The translations under genes were made by a program, and so were the position numbers. Below are positions 1-7,409 of a stretch of 64,000 nucleotides of DNA, one piece after another; position 1 is the first letter of the stretch; each line of letters starts with the position of its first letter. This DNA comes from JAWKJY01 sp041393535 (lineage in GTDB: Bacteria; Actinomycetota; Thermoleophilia; Gaiellales; Gaiellaceae): assembly GCA_041393535.1 (NCBI GenBank), contig JAWKJY010000003.1, positions 62,001 to 126,000 on the forward strand. The letters are read 5' to 3'. The notes below the pieces were generated by a model that was not told where the DNA came from, searched no databases, and saw only the letters and a program-made list of their open reading frames with translations.

Positions 1-646
1 GCCCGTACGCGGCCAGCGCCATCACCTTGTACTCGTCGGAGGCCCGCCGGAAGCCGAGGTGCCCGGTCAGCTCCTCGTAGAGCAGGCCGAGCGAGTGGGG
101 GAGCTCCTGCGTCGCGAGCACCTCGACGCGCCGCCCGTCGCAACGGCCGGCCAGGAACGACCCGCGCTCGCCGCGACCGTCGAGCACGAGGACGGCACAC
201 GTCTCGAACGGCGCGGCCAGGCAGGCCGAGGCCGCGTGCGCGACGTGGTGGGGGACGAAGCGGACACGGCCCGGGTCGAGCCCCGGCAGGGCGGTCCGGA
301 GGAAGCGCGGGGCGCGCTCGACGTAGAGCGTCCGCAGCGCCTCCCAGCCGTCGGGGACGAGGTCGTCGTGCGCGCTCGCGCGCGCGAGCGCGGGGTCGTA
401 CGAGTAGGCGACGGCGTCGAGCTCGGCCGGGGAGACGCCCGCGTGCTCGAGGCACCAGCGCGCCGCCGCGACCGGCAGCTCCCAGGTCGAGAACGCGACC
501 GGGTCCTTGCCGTGCTTGCGGCGGCTGAACCGCTCCTCCTCGGCCGCCGCGACGACCTCGCCGCCGACGACGAGGGCCGCCGCCGGGTCGTGGAAGACCG
601 CGTTGACGCCCAGGACGCGGGTCGTCGAGGAGTGTCCGTCCGGCAT
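1..646 (-). CDS. Carbamoyltransferase, NodU/CmcH family (3' part outside window)
   Basis: The gene reads leftward and runs off the window edge, leaving about 215 N-terminal residues. The visible part has the family's N-terminal motifs: GVNAVFHDPAAALV near residue 13, EERFSRRKHG near residue 37, and a metal-binding HHVAHAASA block near residue 130. Family members transfer carbamoyl from carbamoyl phosphate to hydroxyls of sugars, Nod factors or antibiotics, through an N-terminal Kae1-like ATP-binding domain and a C-terminal YrdC-like domain; the latter is not visible. The substrate cannot be inferred. The start is the first ATG of the frame, facing a 248-bp gap before the sigma gene. Confidence 0.85.
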   Translation of the reverse strand, partial: MPDGHSSTTRVLGVNAVFHDPAAALVVGGEVVAAAEEERFSRRKHGKDPVAFSTWELPVAAARWCLEHAGVSPAELDAVAYSYDPALARASAHDDLVPDGWEALRTLYVERAPRFLRTALPGLDPGRVRFVPHHVAHAASACLAAPFETCAVLVLDGRGERGSFLAGRCDGRRVEVLATQELPHSLGLLYEELTGHLGFRRASDEYKVMALAAYG

Positions 647-708
647 CGCGGCCGGTGTTCCTCGGGCCCGCGAACGGGAAACCGAGGTCGGCGACCGGGG
701 GAACGCCC

Positions 709-755
709 TGCCCGCAGGCCGCGGTCGGGGGCAGCCGACGTACGGCCTGCGGGCA
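709..755. repeat. 13-bp perfect inverted repeat between carbamoyltransferase and sigma gene
   Basis: TGCCCGCAGGCCG (709-721) is exactly complementary to CGGCCTGCGGGCA (743-755) across a 21-nt spacer. It lies in the 248-bp gap between the two divergent genes and could be an RNA hairpin or operator. I see no other gene in this gap. Confidence 0.5.
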
Positions 756-894
756 CGGCGCTCCTCCCCCCGCCGGCCAGGAAGTATGACGCACCGTTCC
801 GACAGGTGCGGCTTAGGCGATCGGCGAGCCGCGTGTCGACGATCTCGCGCCGCGAGTAAAGGCAGGCGGCCGCTCGGAGCATCATGCTCGTGGG

Positions 895-1422
895 ATGCGC
901 AGTCGCAGGCGGGCAGCAGGGACGACGTCCGGCGCGTCGATCGACGAGATCGAGGTCGTCTGCCGCGCCCGGTACGGGGCCTACCTGCGCGTCGCGGTCG
1001 GGATCGTCGGCGAGCTCGAGCTCGGCCGGGACGCGGTGCAGGAGGCCTTCGCGACCGCGATCGTCCGGCGCGGGGAGTTCCGCTCGGACGGCCCGATCGA
1101 GGCCTGGCTGTGGCGCATCGTCTCGAACGCCGCGCTCGCCGTCGCCCGCCGACGCCGCGAGCAGCCGCTCCCGCCCGAGTGGGTCGAGCTCGTCCCGTCC
1201 GCGGGCGGCGCCGAGGGCGGCCAGGGCGAGGTCGTCCGCGCGCTCGTCGCGGGCCTGCCGGAGCGGCAGCGGCTCGTGCTGTTCCTCCACTACTACGCCG
1301 ATCTCGACTACGAGACGATCGCGCGCGTCCTCGGGATCACCGAGGGCACCGTGGCCGCGACGCTCGCCGCAGGGCGCGCGAAGCTGCACCGTCTCCTGGA
1401 GGTGCCCGATGGACGCTGCTGA
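895..1422 (+). CDS. RNA polymerase sigma factor, ECF / sigma-70 family
   Basis: This 175-residue protein has the two-domain ECF layout. Region 2 (about residues 20-90) contains DAVQEAFATA and WLWRIVSNAAL. Region 4 (about 110-165) contains LPERQRLVLFLHYYADLDYETIA and the helix-turn-helix GITEGTVAATL. There is no region 1.1 or 3. It should direct polymerase to a small regulon. It overlaps the next gene by 14 bp, and that gene encodes a membrane protein placed like an anti-sigma factor, so release of sigma by an envelope signal is likely. A CATGCT box lies 6 nt before the ATG, matching the leaderless starts elsewhere in the window. Confidence 0.88.
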   Translation: MRSRRRAAGTTSGASIDEIEVVCRARYGAYLRVAVGIVGELELGRDAVQEAFATAIVRRGEFRSDGPIEAWLWRIVSNAALAVARRRREQPLPPEWVELVPSAGGAEGGQGEVVRALVAGLPERQRLVLFLHYYADLDYETIARVLGITEGTVAATLAAGRAKLHRLLEVPDGRC

Positions 1423-3121
1423 CGCCGAGCTCCGCGGCCTGCTCGACCTCGTCGTCCCGCGCCTGGACGAGGAGCCCTGCGACTGGGCGGACGTCCTGCG
1501 CCGCGTTCCCGGCCAGCGGCCCCGGCGGACGGGGCGCCCGCGCCGTGCCGTCGTCGCCCTGGCCGGCGCAGCGCTCGTGGCGGGAGCCGCCGCGCCGTTC
1601 TCGGGGGCGATCGGCCAGGCGGTGCGCGACCTCGCGGGGACGGTTTCGAGCTGGGTCCTGGGCGCGCCCGGCGATCCCGCCCCGTCCCCCGCACGGGAGG
1701 AGTTCGCCGCGGCGAACGAGGCGGCGCTGCTCGCGTTCCCGACCGGCACCGACCTGCGCCTGCTCGCGCGCTCGAGTGCCGCGGGCGTCGAGGTCTCCCT
1801 CTACGGCTTCCGCGTCGGCGACGAGCTCTGCCTGCGCGTGGTCGGGACGGGGGTCGAGGCGCCACGCCCGACCGGCTGCGTGCCCGCGGCGGACGTCTCG
1901 GCCGCCGACGGGGCGCTCGTCGTCGGCAGCGACCTGGTGCTCGGCGGGGCCGCGGTCACGTACGGCTTCGCGCTCGACGGGGTCGACCGGGTCGACGTCG
2001 TCGGCGGCGCGACCACTCCGGCCGTCGTCGCCGCGAACGCGTTCCTCGCCGCCGCGCCGGTCGGCGACCCTGTCCGCGAGGTCGTCGCCTACGGGGGTGC
2101 GGGGGCGAGCCACGTCCCCGTCGTGCCCGCGCCCTCCGGGGAGGGTCCAGGCGGGACGGCGCCGGCCGCGGAGCAGCCCGCGGCGGCGAGCGCCGCGCGC
2201 ACGCTCGCGGGCTCCGGGATCGGGTGGCTCGACCGGCGAGAGCCGCGCGGCGGTCCGCTCCCGGCGGGCCCCCGGGTCTCGAACCGGCTCGACGGCTGGG
2301 GCACGATCGCGTTCGGTCGCGCGATCTCGCTTCCCGGGGGCGCCGCGATCTACGTGGCGCTGGCCGACGACGACGCGGGCGCGCGCCAGGCGTGCTTCGG
2401 GGTCGCGTTGCCCCTCTCCGTGCTCGGCGCCGCCTGCGGCGGGGCTGACGGCCTGTTCGCTCACGGGCCGGTGAGCGCGCTCGTCGTCCAGGCGCAGGGG
2501 TCGGACCAGCGGCAGACGATCGGCGGCGTCGCCTCGGACGCCGTGGCGCTCCTCACGGCCTTCCCGGCGAGCGGCAGGCCCCTCACGGTCCCGCTCGTCG
2601 ACAACGCGTTCGCGCTCACGCTGCCGCGCACGGCGTTCCCGGTCCGCCTGGTCGCCCTCGACGAGGGCGGCGACGTGATCGGGACGACGCAGCACCGCGA
2701 TGTCGCCGCCGACCCCGGCGAGGCGCCGCTCGCCGGTGCGATGACGCTCGCGGCGACCGCGACCGGGAGGAACGGCCACGTCGCACGGCTGTGGACATCG
2801 TCGAGCGTGGCCGGCGGCCGCTGCCTGCGGCTCGTCGTCGACGGCGAGCGCCGCCACTCGCAGTGCCTGCCGCCCGGCGCCGGCGGCTTCTACGCCCTCG
2901 CCGCCGGACACGGGCGCGCCGTCGACCGCTTCGTCTTCGGCGCCGCTCCCGCCTCTGCCGTGTCCGTCCGCGTCCGCGTCGCCGGGCGGGCCTCGACGGC
3001 TCGCGTCCGCGCGGGCGTCGCGCTGGTCGCGGCGCCCGGTGCAGGCCGCGCCGTCGTCTCGGCCCTCGACGCCCGGGGCCGGACCGTCCGCTCGCACGGC
3101 ATCCAGGTCCCTCCCGGTTGA
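1409..3121 (+). CDS. Single-pass membrane protein, putative anti-sigma factor
   Basis: The ATG lies inside the end of the ECF sigma gene (overlap 1409-1422), so the two are translationally coupled. The 570-residue product has a short basic cytoplasmic head, one membrane segment at about residues 46-66 (AVVALAGAALVAGAAAPF), and a long extracytoplasmic region rich in Ala, Gly and Val, with Gly/Pro/Ala-rich linkers near residue 240. I see no zinc anti-sigma motif (HxxxCxxC), so the anti-sigma role rests on position and topology only. The exported part resembles no family I can name. Its stop codon overlaps the -35 box of the next transcript. Confidence 0.7.
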   Translation: MDAADAELRGLLDLVVPRLDEEPCDWADVLRRVPGQRPRRTGRPRRAVVALAGAALVAGAAAPFSGAIGQAVRDLAGTVSSWVLGAPGDPAPSPAREEFAAANEAALLAFPTGTDLRLLARSSAAGVEVSLYGFRVGDELCLRVVGTGVEAPRPTGCVPAADVSAADGALVVGSDLVLGGAAVTYGFALDGVDRVDVVGGATTPAVVAANAFLAAAPVGDPVREVVAYGGAGASHVPVVPAPSGEGPGGTAPAAEQPAAASAARTLAGSGIGWLDRREPRGGPLPAGPRVSNRLDGWGTIAFGRAISLPGGAAIYVALADDDAGARQACFGVALPLSVLGAACGGADGLFAHGPVSALVVQAQGSDQRQTIGGVASDAVALLTAFPASGRPLTVPLVDNAFALTLPRTAFPVRLVALDEGGDVIGTTQHRDVAADPGEAPLAGAMTLAATATGRNGHVARLWTSSSVAGGRCLRLVVDGERRHSQCLPPGAGGFYALAAGHGRAVDRFVFGAAPASAVSVRVRVAGRASTARVRAGVALVAAPGAGRAVVSALDARGRTVRSHGIQVPPG

Positions 3122-3146
3122 CAAGCGCCTGACGGTCGCCTAGCGT
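3118..3146 (+). promoter_or_regulatory. Sigma-70 type promoter TTGACA-17 bp-TAGCGT
   Basis: A consensus TTGACA (3118-3123) is separated by exactly 17 bp from TAGCGT (3141-3146). It is the best -35/-10 pair seen in the window. It would start a transcript near 3153 with a leader of about 150 nt ahead of the secreted-protein gene at 3304. The -35 overlaps the stop codon of the preceding gene. Confidence 0.7.
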
Positions 3147-3152
3147 CGGGGC

Positions 3153-3303
3153 TGGTTCCAGTCCGAGGGTGGTGCTGCGCGCACCTCCCGACTGATGCGG
3201 TCGCGGCCGGCCGTCCGGTCTCGCAGTCCCCTGCGCGCTCGACGAGCAGCGCGGCCGCATGGTCCCGGGCCGGGACAGGACAGTCCGACCAGGGAGGTGC
3301 ACC
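3153..3303 (+). promoter_or_regulatory. Structured 5' leader with predicted RBS-sequestering stem
   Basis: GCACCTCCC at 3181-3189 is the exact reverse complement of GGGAGGTGC at 3292-3300, which contains the Shine-Dalgarno sequence of the 3304 gene. A nested pairing of ATGCGG (3195-3200) with CCGCAT (3255-3260), continued by CGC/GCG, would hold the arms together. The leader begins with a 19-nt motif repeated downstream at 4435. The geometry suggests a cis-acting RNA switch or thermosensor-like element. No known riboswitch class was recognised. Confidence 0.5.
3154..3172 (+). repeat. 19-nt direct repeat, copy 1
   Basis: GGTTCCAGTCCGAGGGTGG lies a few bases after the -10 of the 3118 promoter, at the start of the leader RNA. 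It differs from the copy at 4435 by one base (G/A). The core looks like a tRNA T-arm but has C where the T-loop needs a purine. Confidence 0.6.
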
Positions 3304-3693
3304 ATGTTCCGTGTCCCACGACCAGCACGGAAGCTCGTGCTGGGCGTCGCGCTCGTCGCCGCGCTCGTCGGCGCAGGGGCGGCCATCGCCGGCTCGTCCA
3401 CGTTCGTCGCAGGGTGGTTCTTCACACCCGGCGGCCAGGGCGTCTCGGGCGTCGACTCGGCCGCCCAGCGCTGGAACGGCGTCGAGTGGTACTCGAAGTC
3501 GAACACGGGCGGCGGCAGCGACGCGCGGATCGCCCTGATCGACGCGAGCAGTGGCGCGTGGTCGTGCAGCACGACCGGCACGGCGTCGAGCACGTTCTGC
3601 TTCCTCGGCGCCTGGAGCTACCAGAAGAAGGGGCTCTGCAAGGACAACGGCACGATCAACTACACGATGTCCTGTCGTGTCTATTTCCCGTAG
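3304..3693 (+). CDS. Small secreted protein with Cys residues
   Basis: The 129-residue product starts with a basic stretch and a hydrophobic segment (LVLGVALVAALVGAGAAIA, about residues 12-30), a signal peptide or anchor. The mature part is Gly/Ser/Trp-rich and has four Cys (WSCS, FCFL, LCKD, SCRV), which could form two disulfides outside the cell. I recognise no family. The ATG follows a strong GGGAGGT ribosome site that may be masked by the upstream leader. It shares a likely operon, 16 bp apart, with the exported protein at 3710. Confidence 0.75.
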   Translation: MFRVPRPARKLVLGVALVAALVGAGAAIAGSSTFVAGWFFTPGGQGVSGVDSAAQRWNGVEWYSKSNTGGGSDARIALIDASSGAWSCSTTGTASSTFCFLGAWSYQKKGLCKDNGTINYTMSCRVYFP

Positions 3694-3709
3694 GGAGGGA
3701 GGGGTCACG

Positions 3710-4351
3710 ATGCGGAACACCACGTTCGTCACCCGCCGCAGGCTCGTCCTCGGCGCGTCGATCGCCGCGCTCGTCGGCGTCGGGGTCGGCGTCTCCACCG
3801 CTGGCGGCGGCAACACGAGCTCCGTCCCGGGGATCGCTGCGTACGAGCGGGCCCGGGTCTCCTCGGACGCCCTGCCCGCGACGGAGGTCGCCGCTCGCGT
3901 CGCCGGGGCGCTCGACCTCGCGGCCGACGCCTCGCGCACGCTCGTGGTCGGCCCGGGCGGCCGGCGCGTCGTGGTTGCGCCGATCTCCAGCGGGGGCGCC
4001 TGCCTGCTCGTCATCGGGGACACCGACGGCAACGTGCCCGGGCTCTGCAGCCACGGCACGAGCAGCGTCTTCGAGCAGCAGGGCGAGGCCATCGCGGTCG
4101 TCGTGCGCAGCGAGGGCGATCCGGAGGCCCCCGACCTGATCGAGGTCGCGGGCGCCGTTCGCGACGGTGCGGGGGTCGCGGCGGTCCGCGTCGACCTCGC
4201 CGGGTCGTCACGCACGGTGGCGCCGACCGCCGACGGCGGCTTCCTGCTCGAGCTGGGCGCAGACGCCCTCGGGGGTGCCGCCGGCGTCGACGCGGTCGTG
4301 GCGCTCGACGGATCGGGCGTCGAGCTGGCCGGGTACACGCCGGCGCCGTGA
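3710..4351 (+). CDS. Exported hypothetical protein
   Basis: The protein has 213 residues. MRNTTFVTRRRLVLG followed by a hydrophobic segment ASIAALVGVGVGVSTAG is a signal peptide with a twin-Arg-like RRR but no full Tat motif. The remaining 185 residues contain two Cys (GACLLV and GLCSHG) and otherwise small and acidic residues. No family is recognised. The ATG is preceded by a GGGAGGGAGGGG ribosome site. It is the second gene behind the 3118 promoter and ends just before a strong terminator, so it and the 3304 protein are probably made together. Confidence 0.72.
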   Translation: MRNTTFVTRRRLVLGASIAALVGVGVGVSTAGGGNTSSVPGIAAYERARVSSDALPATEVAARVAGALDLAADASRTLVVGPGGRRVVVAPISSGGACLLVIGDTDGNVPGLCSHGTSSVFEQQGEAIAVVVRSEGDPEAPDLIEVAGAVRDGAGVAAVRVDLAGSSRTVAPTADGGFLLELGADALGGAAGVDAVVALDGSGVELAGYTPAP

Positions 4352-4356
4352 AGCCC

Positions 4357-4399
4357 GCGTGGCCGGCGGAGGAGCGACCTGCTCCTCTGCCGGCCACGC
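4357..4399 (+). terminator. Strong hairpin terminator
   Basis: Two 19-nt arms (4357-4375 and 4381-4399) pair with only one G-T mismatch around a 5-nt loop, six bases after the stop of the 3710 gene. There is no U-tract, which is common in very GC-rich actinobacteria. Confidence 0.75.
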
Positions 4400-4434
4400 C
4401 GGCGAGGGAGAAGGGGCCGGACCCGTCAACCAGG

Positions 4435-4453
4435 GGTTCCAATCCGAGGGTGG
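4435..4453 (+). repeat. 19-nt direct repeat, copy 2
   Basis: GGTTCCAATCCGAGGGTGG has the same orientation as the copy at 3154. Here it sits in the loop of a stem formed by GGGGCCGG (about 4414-4421) and CCGGCCCC (about 4458-4465), downstream of the operon terminator. The two copies therefore bracket the secreted-protein operon. Confidence 0.6.
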
Positions 4454-4499
4454 CGGCCCGGCCCCGTGCACCATCCTAGCGAGCCGACCGCGAGTTTGT

Positions 4500-4516
4500 A
4501 ACAATTGACATTTGTT
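4500..4516. promoter_or_regulatory. Near-palindromic operator-like site around TTGACA
   Basis: AACAATTGACATTTGTT is palindromic apart from one position pair, and is one of the few AT-rich spots in the region. The centre is TTGACA, so it could combine a -35 box and an operator for the methyltransferase gene. On the opposite strand TTACAA and TAGGAT 17 bp apart form a possible leftward promoter. Confidence 0.4.
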
Positions 4517-4639
4517 CACGGCCGTCGGTGTCGCGAGGCAGCGCGCCGTCGACAGCCCGACCGGGGAGGCGTGCCCGGCACGAGGCTAGAATCCCGCCGG
4601 CGCGACCCGCCCCGGTCCGTTCGCCGCTCCCGGCTCCCC

Positions 4640-5270
4640 ATGCACCTCGCGGACCGCATCTCCCACGCCTCGCGCACGCGCAAGCTCGACCTGCTGCTCG
4701 AGACGTTCGGCCCGACCGCGGAGACCCGGGTCGTCGACGTCGGCGTCACCGACGCGGGCTGGGGCGACGACCCCGCTGCGCGACGACGAACTTCTTCGAG
4801 GAGCGGTACCCGTGGCCGGAGCGGATCACCGCCGTCGGTCAGGGAGCCGGCGAGGCGTTTCGCGCGCGCTACCCGCACATCCCGTACGTGCACGGCGACG
4901 GGTGCGAGCTCCCTTCGCCGACGGCGCGTTCGACCTCTACGTCTCGAACGCCGTCGTCGAGCACGTCGGCGCCGAGGCGGCGCAGCGCCGCTTCGTGCAC
5001 GAGGCTGTCCGCGTCGCCGGCAGCGTCTTCCTGACGACGCCGAACCGCTGGTTCCCGCTCGAGGTGCACACGCGCCTGCCGCTCGTCCACTGGCTGCCGC
5101 CGGCCGCGGCGGGTCGGGCGTACGACCTGGCGGGCAAGGGCTGGGCGCGGGAGGTGCGGCCGCTCGGCCCGGCCGCCCTGCGGCGCCTGTTCCCGCCCCG
5201 GACGGACGTCCGGATCGTGAACCTGGGGCTGACGCTGGTCGCCCTCGCGGGCGACCGCGTCCGGCGCTGA
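4640..5270 (+). CDS. SAM-dependent methyltransferase, class I (two frameshifts)
   Basis: The gene is split over three frames. The first piece from the ATG carries the SAM motif I region (ETRVVDVGVTDAGWGD). The second (about 4787-4910) reads NFFEERYPWPERITAVGQG and YVHGDGCELP. The third (about 4915 to the stop) reads FADGAFDLYVSNAVVEHVG and LTTPNRWFPLEVHTRLP. Together they form a normal 210-residue Methyltransf_11-type enzyme. The TTPNRWFP(L/V)EVHT segment is typical of lipid or glycan-cluster methyltransferases. Two single-base losses explain the breaks and are probably sequence errors. A TAGAAT box about 47 nt upstream is a likely -10. Confidence 0.75.
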
Positions 5271-5304
5271 CGTCCCGGAGCCTCGCTCCGGTAAGGTCTG
5301 ACCG

Positions 5305-5367
5305 ATGAGCGAGCGGCGGCACCTGCGCGGGGCAGCAGCGCGGAGCCTCGCCTCTCGCGTCCGGTGA
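5305..5367 (+). CDS. Possible 20-residue leader ORF before the EamA gene
   Basis: An ATG 7 nt downstream of a TAAGGT -10 box (5292-5297) opens a 20-codon frame, MSERRHLRG and onward, rich in Arg. Its TGA overlaps the GTG start of the transporter gene (GTGA, 5364-5367). It is either a leaderless, coupled leader peptide or the transporter's true N-terminus cut off by an indel. Confidence 0.3.
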   Translation: MSERRHLRGAAARSLASRVR

Positions 5368-6338
5368 GCGGGCAGGCGCGGCGGGCGACCGCCACCTCCG
5401 CGCACCGGCAGGGCCGCCTGCTCGAGGGCGCCTCGCACGGCCGGCTCTCCGGCGAGCTGATGCTCGTCGTGACCGTCCTGCTCTGGAGCTTCGGCTACAC
5501 GGCGTCGCGCTACGGTCTGACCCACGGCTTCGAGCCGCTCTCCTTCGCCGCGCCGCGCTGGGCGATCGGCGCGGTCGTGTTCATCGGCGTCGTCCTCTGG
5601 CGGGAGCGCAGCCTGCGCGTCGAGCGCCGCGACCTGCCCCGCTTCGCGGTCGCGATCCTCGCGGGCGTGCTCATCAACCAGGCGGCCTACAACTACGCGA
5701 CGTCCTTCGCGACCGCCGCGCTGGTCGCGCTCGTCTTCGGCACGCTGCCGGTGTTCGCATCGATCATCGCCCAGGCGACCGGGCACGCCACGCTGAGCCG
5801 CAAGCACTGGCTGGCGACCTGCATCTCGTTCGGCGGCGTCGGGCTCGTCGCGGTCGGCTCGGGCGGCGAGATCAAGGGCGACCTCGGCGGCATCCTGCTC
5901 GCGCTCGGCGCGGTCGCGAGCTTCGCCGCCTACTCCGTCACGGTCGCGCCGCTGATGCAGCGCTACTCGCCGCTCCGGGTGAGCGCGGTCGTGTGCGGCG
6001 GCGGCGCGCCGCTGCTCGCACTCGTCGCGCTGCCGAACCTGATCGCGACCGACTGGGGCTCGATCACGGGCCTCGCCTGGGCGAGCTGGGCCTACATCGT
6101 CTCGATGTTCGTCGTCACCACGATCCTCTGGTTCACGGCGATCTCCCGCGTGGGTGCACCGCATGCGACGCTCTGGGCGAACATGCAGCCGTTCCTCGGC
6201 GCCGTCTTCGCCGTGCTCGTCCTCGACGACCACCTCGGGCCGATTCAGATCGCCGGCGCCGCCGTGATCGGCGTCTCCATCGTCGTCGCCAGCCTGCGCC
6301 GCTCGTCGCCGGGCGAGATCGCGGCCCGTCCGGACTAG
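5364..6338 (+). CDS. EamA/DMT family transporter
   Basis: The 324-residue protein has ten predicted membrane helices in two repeated EamA halves (about 30-165 and 175-310). It contains the usual motifs LWSFGYTASRYGL at helix 1, PRWAIGAVVF, and the second-half LGAVASFAAYSVTVAPL and AVFAVLVLDDHLGPIQIAGAAVIG. DMT carriers export metabolites or amino acids; the substrate is not predictable. The GTG start at 5364 overlaps the stop of a short leader ORF, and a -10-like TAAGGT lies further upstream at 5292. Confidence 0.88.
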   Translation: MSGQARRATATSAHRQGRLLEGASHGRLSGELMLVVTVLLWSFGYTASRYGLTHGFEPLSFAAPRWAIGAVVFIGVVLWRERSLRVERRDLPRFAVAILAGVLINQAAYNYATSFATAALVALVFGTLPVFASIIAQATGHATLSRKHWLATCISFGGVGLVAVGSGGEIKGDLGGILLALGAVASFAAYSVTVAPLMQRYSPLRVSAVVCGGGAPLLALVALPNLIATDWGSITGLAWASWAYIVSMFVVTTILWFTAISRVGAPHATLWANMQPFLGAVFAVLVLDDHLGPIQIAGAAVIGVSIVVASLRRSSPGEIAARPD

Positions 6339-6370
6339 AGGCCGCGGCGCGCTCGCCGTATCGTCCGTGC

Positions 6371-6810
6371 GTGGGACCACGGTCGTCTCCCGCGGGTGAC
6401 CGCGCGCCGATGCCCGCCCGTCGGAGCCACTGCCGGCCGGTTGCGAACGGCGTCGCTGTCGCGGGCACGGCGGCGACGGTGGCCGCACTCGCATGGAGCG
6501 CGGTCGACACGGCCGGCGCGGTCGGCGCCGTCGCGTTCGGCGCGACGTGGGTCTCGGCGCCGTTCTGGCTCCTCCGGCTCGCCGCCCTGCGCGCGGGCGC
6601 GAGCATCGCCGGCACGGTCGGCAGCGCCGCCGCGGCCGGGGCCGTCACCGCCCTGGCGATCCACGTCCTGCGGACGGACACGTCCTCGACGGCCGCGCTG
6701 ATCCTCCTCCCGGGGCCGGTCCTGGCGACCTCTTCGGCGGCACGGTGCTGGTCGTCGATGCCGCCGCTCGCGCGCTGGTGCGCCGCTGGCGCGCCCGGCG
6801 CGACGGCTAG
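6371..6810 (+). CDS. Small membrane protein (one frameshift)
   Basis: A GTG lies 6 nt after a TATCGT box (6359-6364), the leaderless spacing used by its neighbours; an in-frame ATG at 6410 is the alternative. About 115 codons encode three or four hydrophobic stretches (VAVAGTAATVAALAW, AVGAVAFGATWVSAPFWLL, TVGSAAAAGAVTALAIHVL). The frame shifts near 6725. The next frame continues with a plausible tail, GDLFGGTVLVVDAAARALVRRW, to a stop that overlaps the stop of the opposing GNAT gene. No family is recognised. Confidence 0.5.
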
Positions 6811-7409
6811 CCGAGCGCGGCCGCGACCCGGCGCTCGAGCGACGCCTTCACGTCCGGCCACTCGTCGTCGGTGATCGCGTACCAGGCGGAGTCTCGGACG
6901 ACACCGTCCCGGACGAGCATGTGCTTGCGGAAGATCCCCTCGAAGCGCGCCGGTAGCGCGGCCAGCGCGGCGCGGCTCCGCTCGTTCGTCGCCTCGGTCT
7001 TGAACTCGACGCGCATGCAGCCGAGCCGCTCGAACGCGTGCTCGAGCAGGAGCAGCTTCGTCTCGGTGTTCGCGCCGGTGCCCCACGCGCGCGTCGCCAT
7101 CCACGTGAAGCCGATCTCGAGGCCGCGGTGCTCCGGGCGGAGCGCGAGGTAGCGCGTCGAGCCGATCGGCTGGCCCGTCGCCCGCTCGACGACGCAGAAC
7201 GGCGACTCGTGCCCGCTCGCCGCCCGCGCGAGCGCCTGCTCGACCCAGGCGTGGAACGCGTCGGCGTCGAGCGGGGGCAGCGGCGTCATGTAGCGCCACA
7301 CGTCCGGGTCGTCCGCGGCGACGCGGAGGCCCGGCTCGTGCGCCGCGGTGAGCGGCTCGACGGCCACGAGCCGACCCTCGAGCCGCGGCGCCAGCTCGGC
7401 GAAGCTCAT
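6807..7409 (-). CDS. GNAT family N-acetyltransferase (RimJ/RimL-like)
   Basis: The 200-residue protein has an RimJ/RimL-type Acetyltransf_3 layout. LEGRLVAVEPLTAAHEPGL opens the fold, IGFTWMATRAWGTGANTETKLLLLEHAFERLGCMRVEFKT covers the acetyl-CoA loop and motif A, and NERSRAALAALPARFEGIFRKHML forms the C-terminal part, including the RIMJ-type YAITDDEW ending. It probably acetylates an amine of a small molecule or protein terminus. The ATG overlaps the stop of the upstream LLM gene (ATGA), so both lie in one operon. Confidence 0.88.
   Translation of the reverse strand: MSFAELAPRLEGRLVAVEPLTAAHEPGLRVAADDPDVWRYMTPLPPLDADAFHAWVEQALARAASGHESPFCVVERATGQPIGSTRYLALRPEHRGLEIGFTWMATRAWGTGANTETKLLLLEHAFERLGCMRVEFKTEATNERSRAALAALPARFEGIFRKHMLVRDGVVRDSAWYAITDDEWPDVKASLERRVAAALG

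Noticed and set aside
4435..4453. tRNA-like T-arm (GGTTCCAATCC) suggesting a tRNA gene
   Set aside because: There is no acceptor, D or anticodon arm around it, and the T-loop purine is replaced by C. The same motif recurs at 3154 in a leader.
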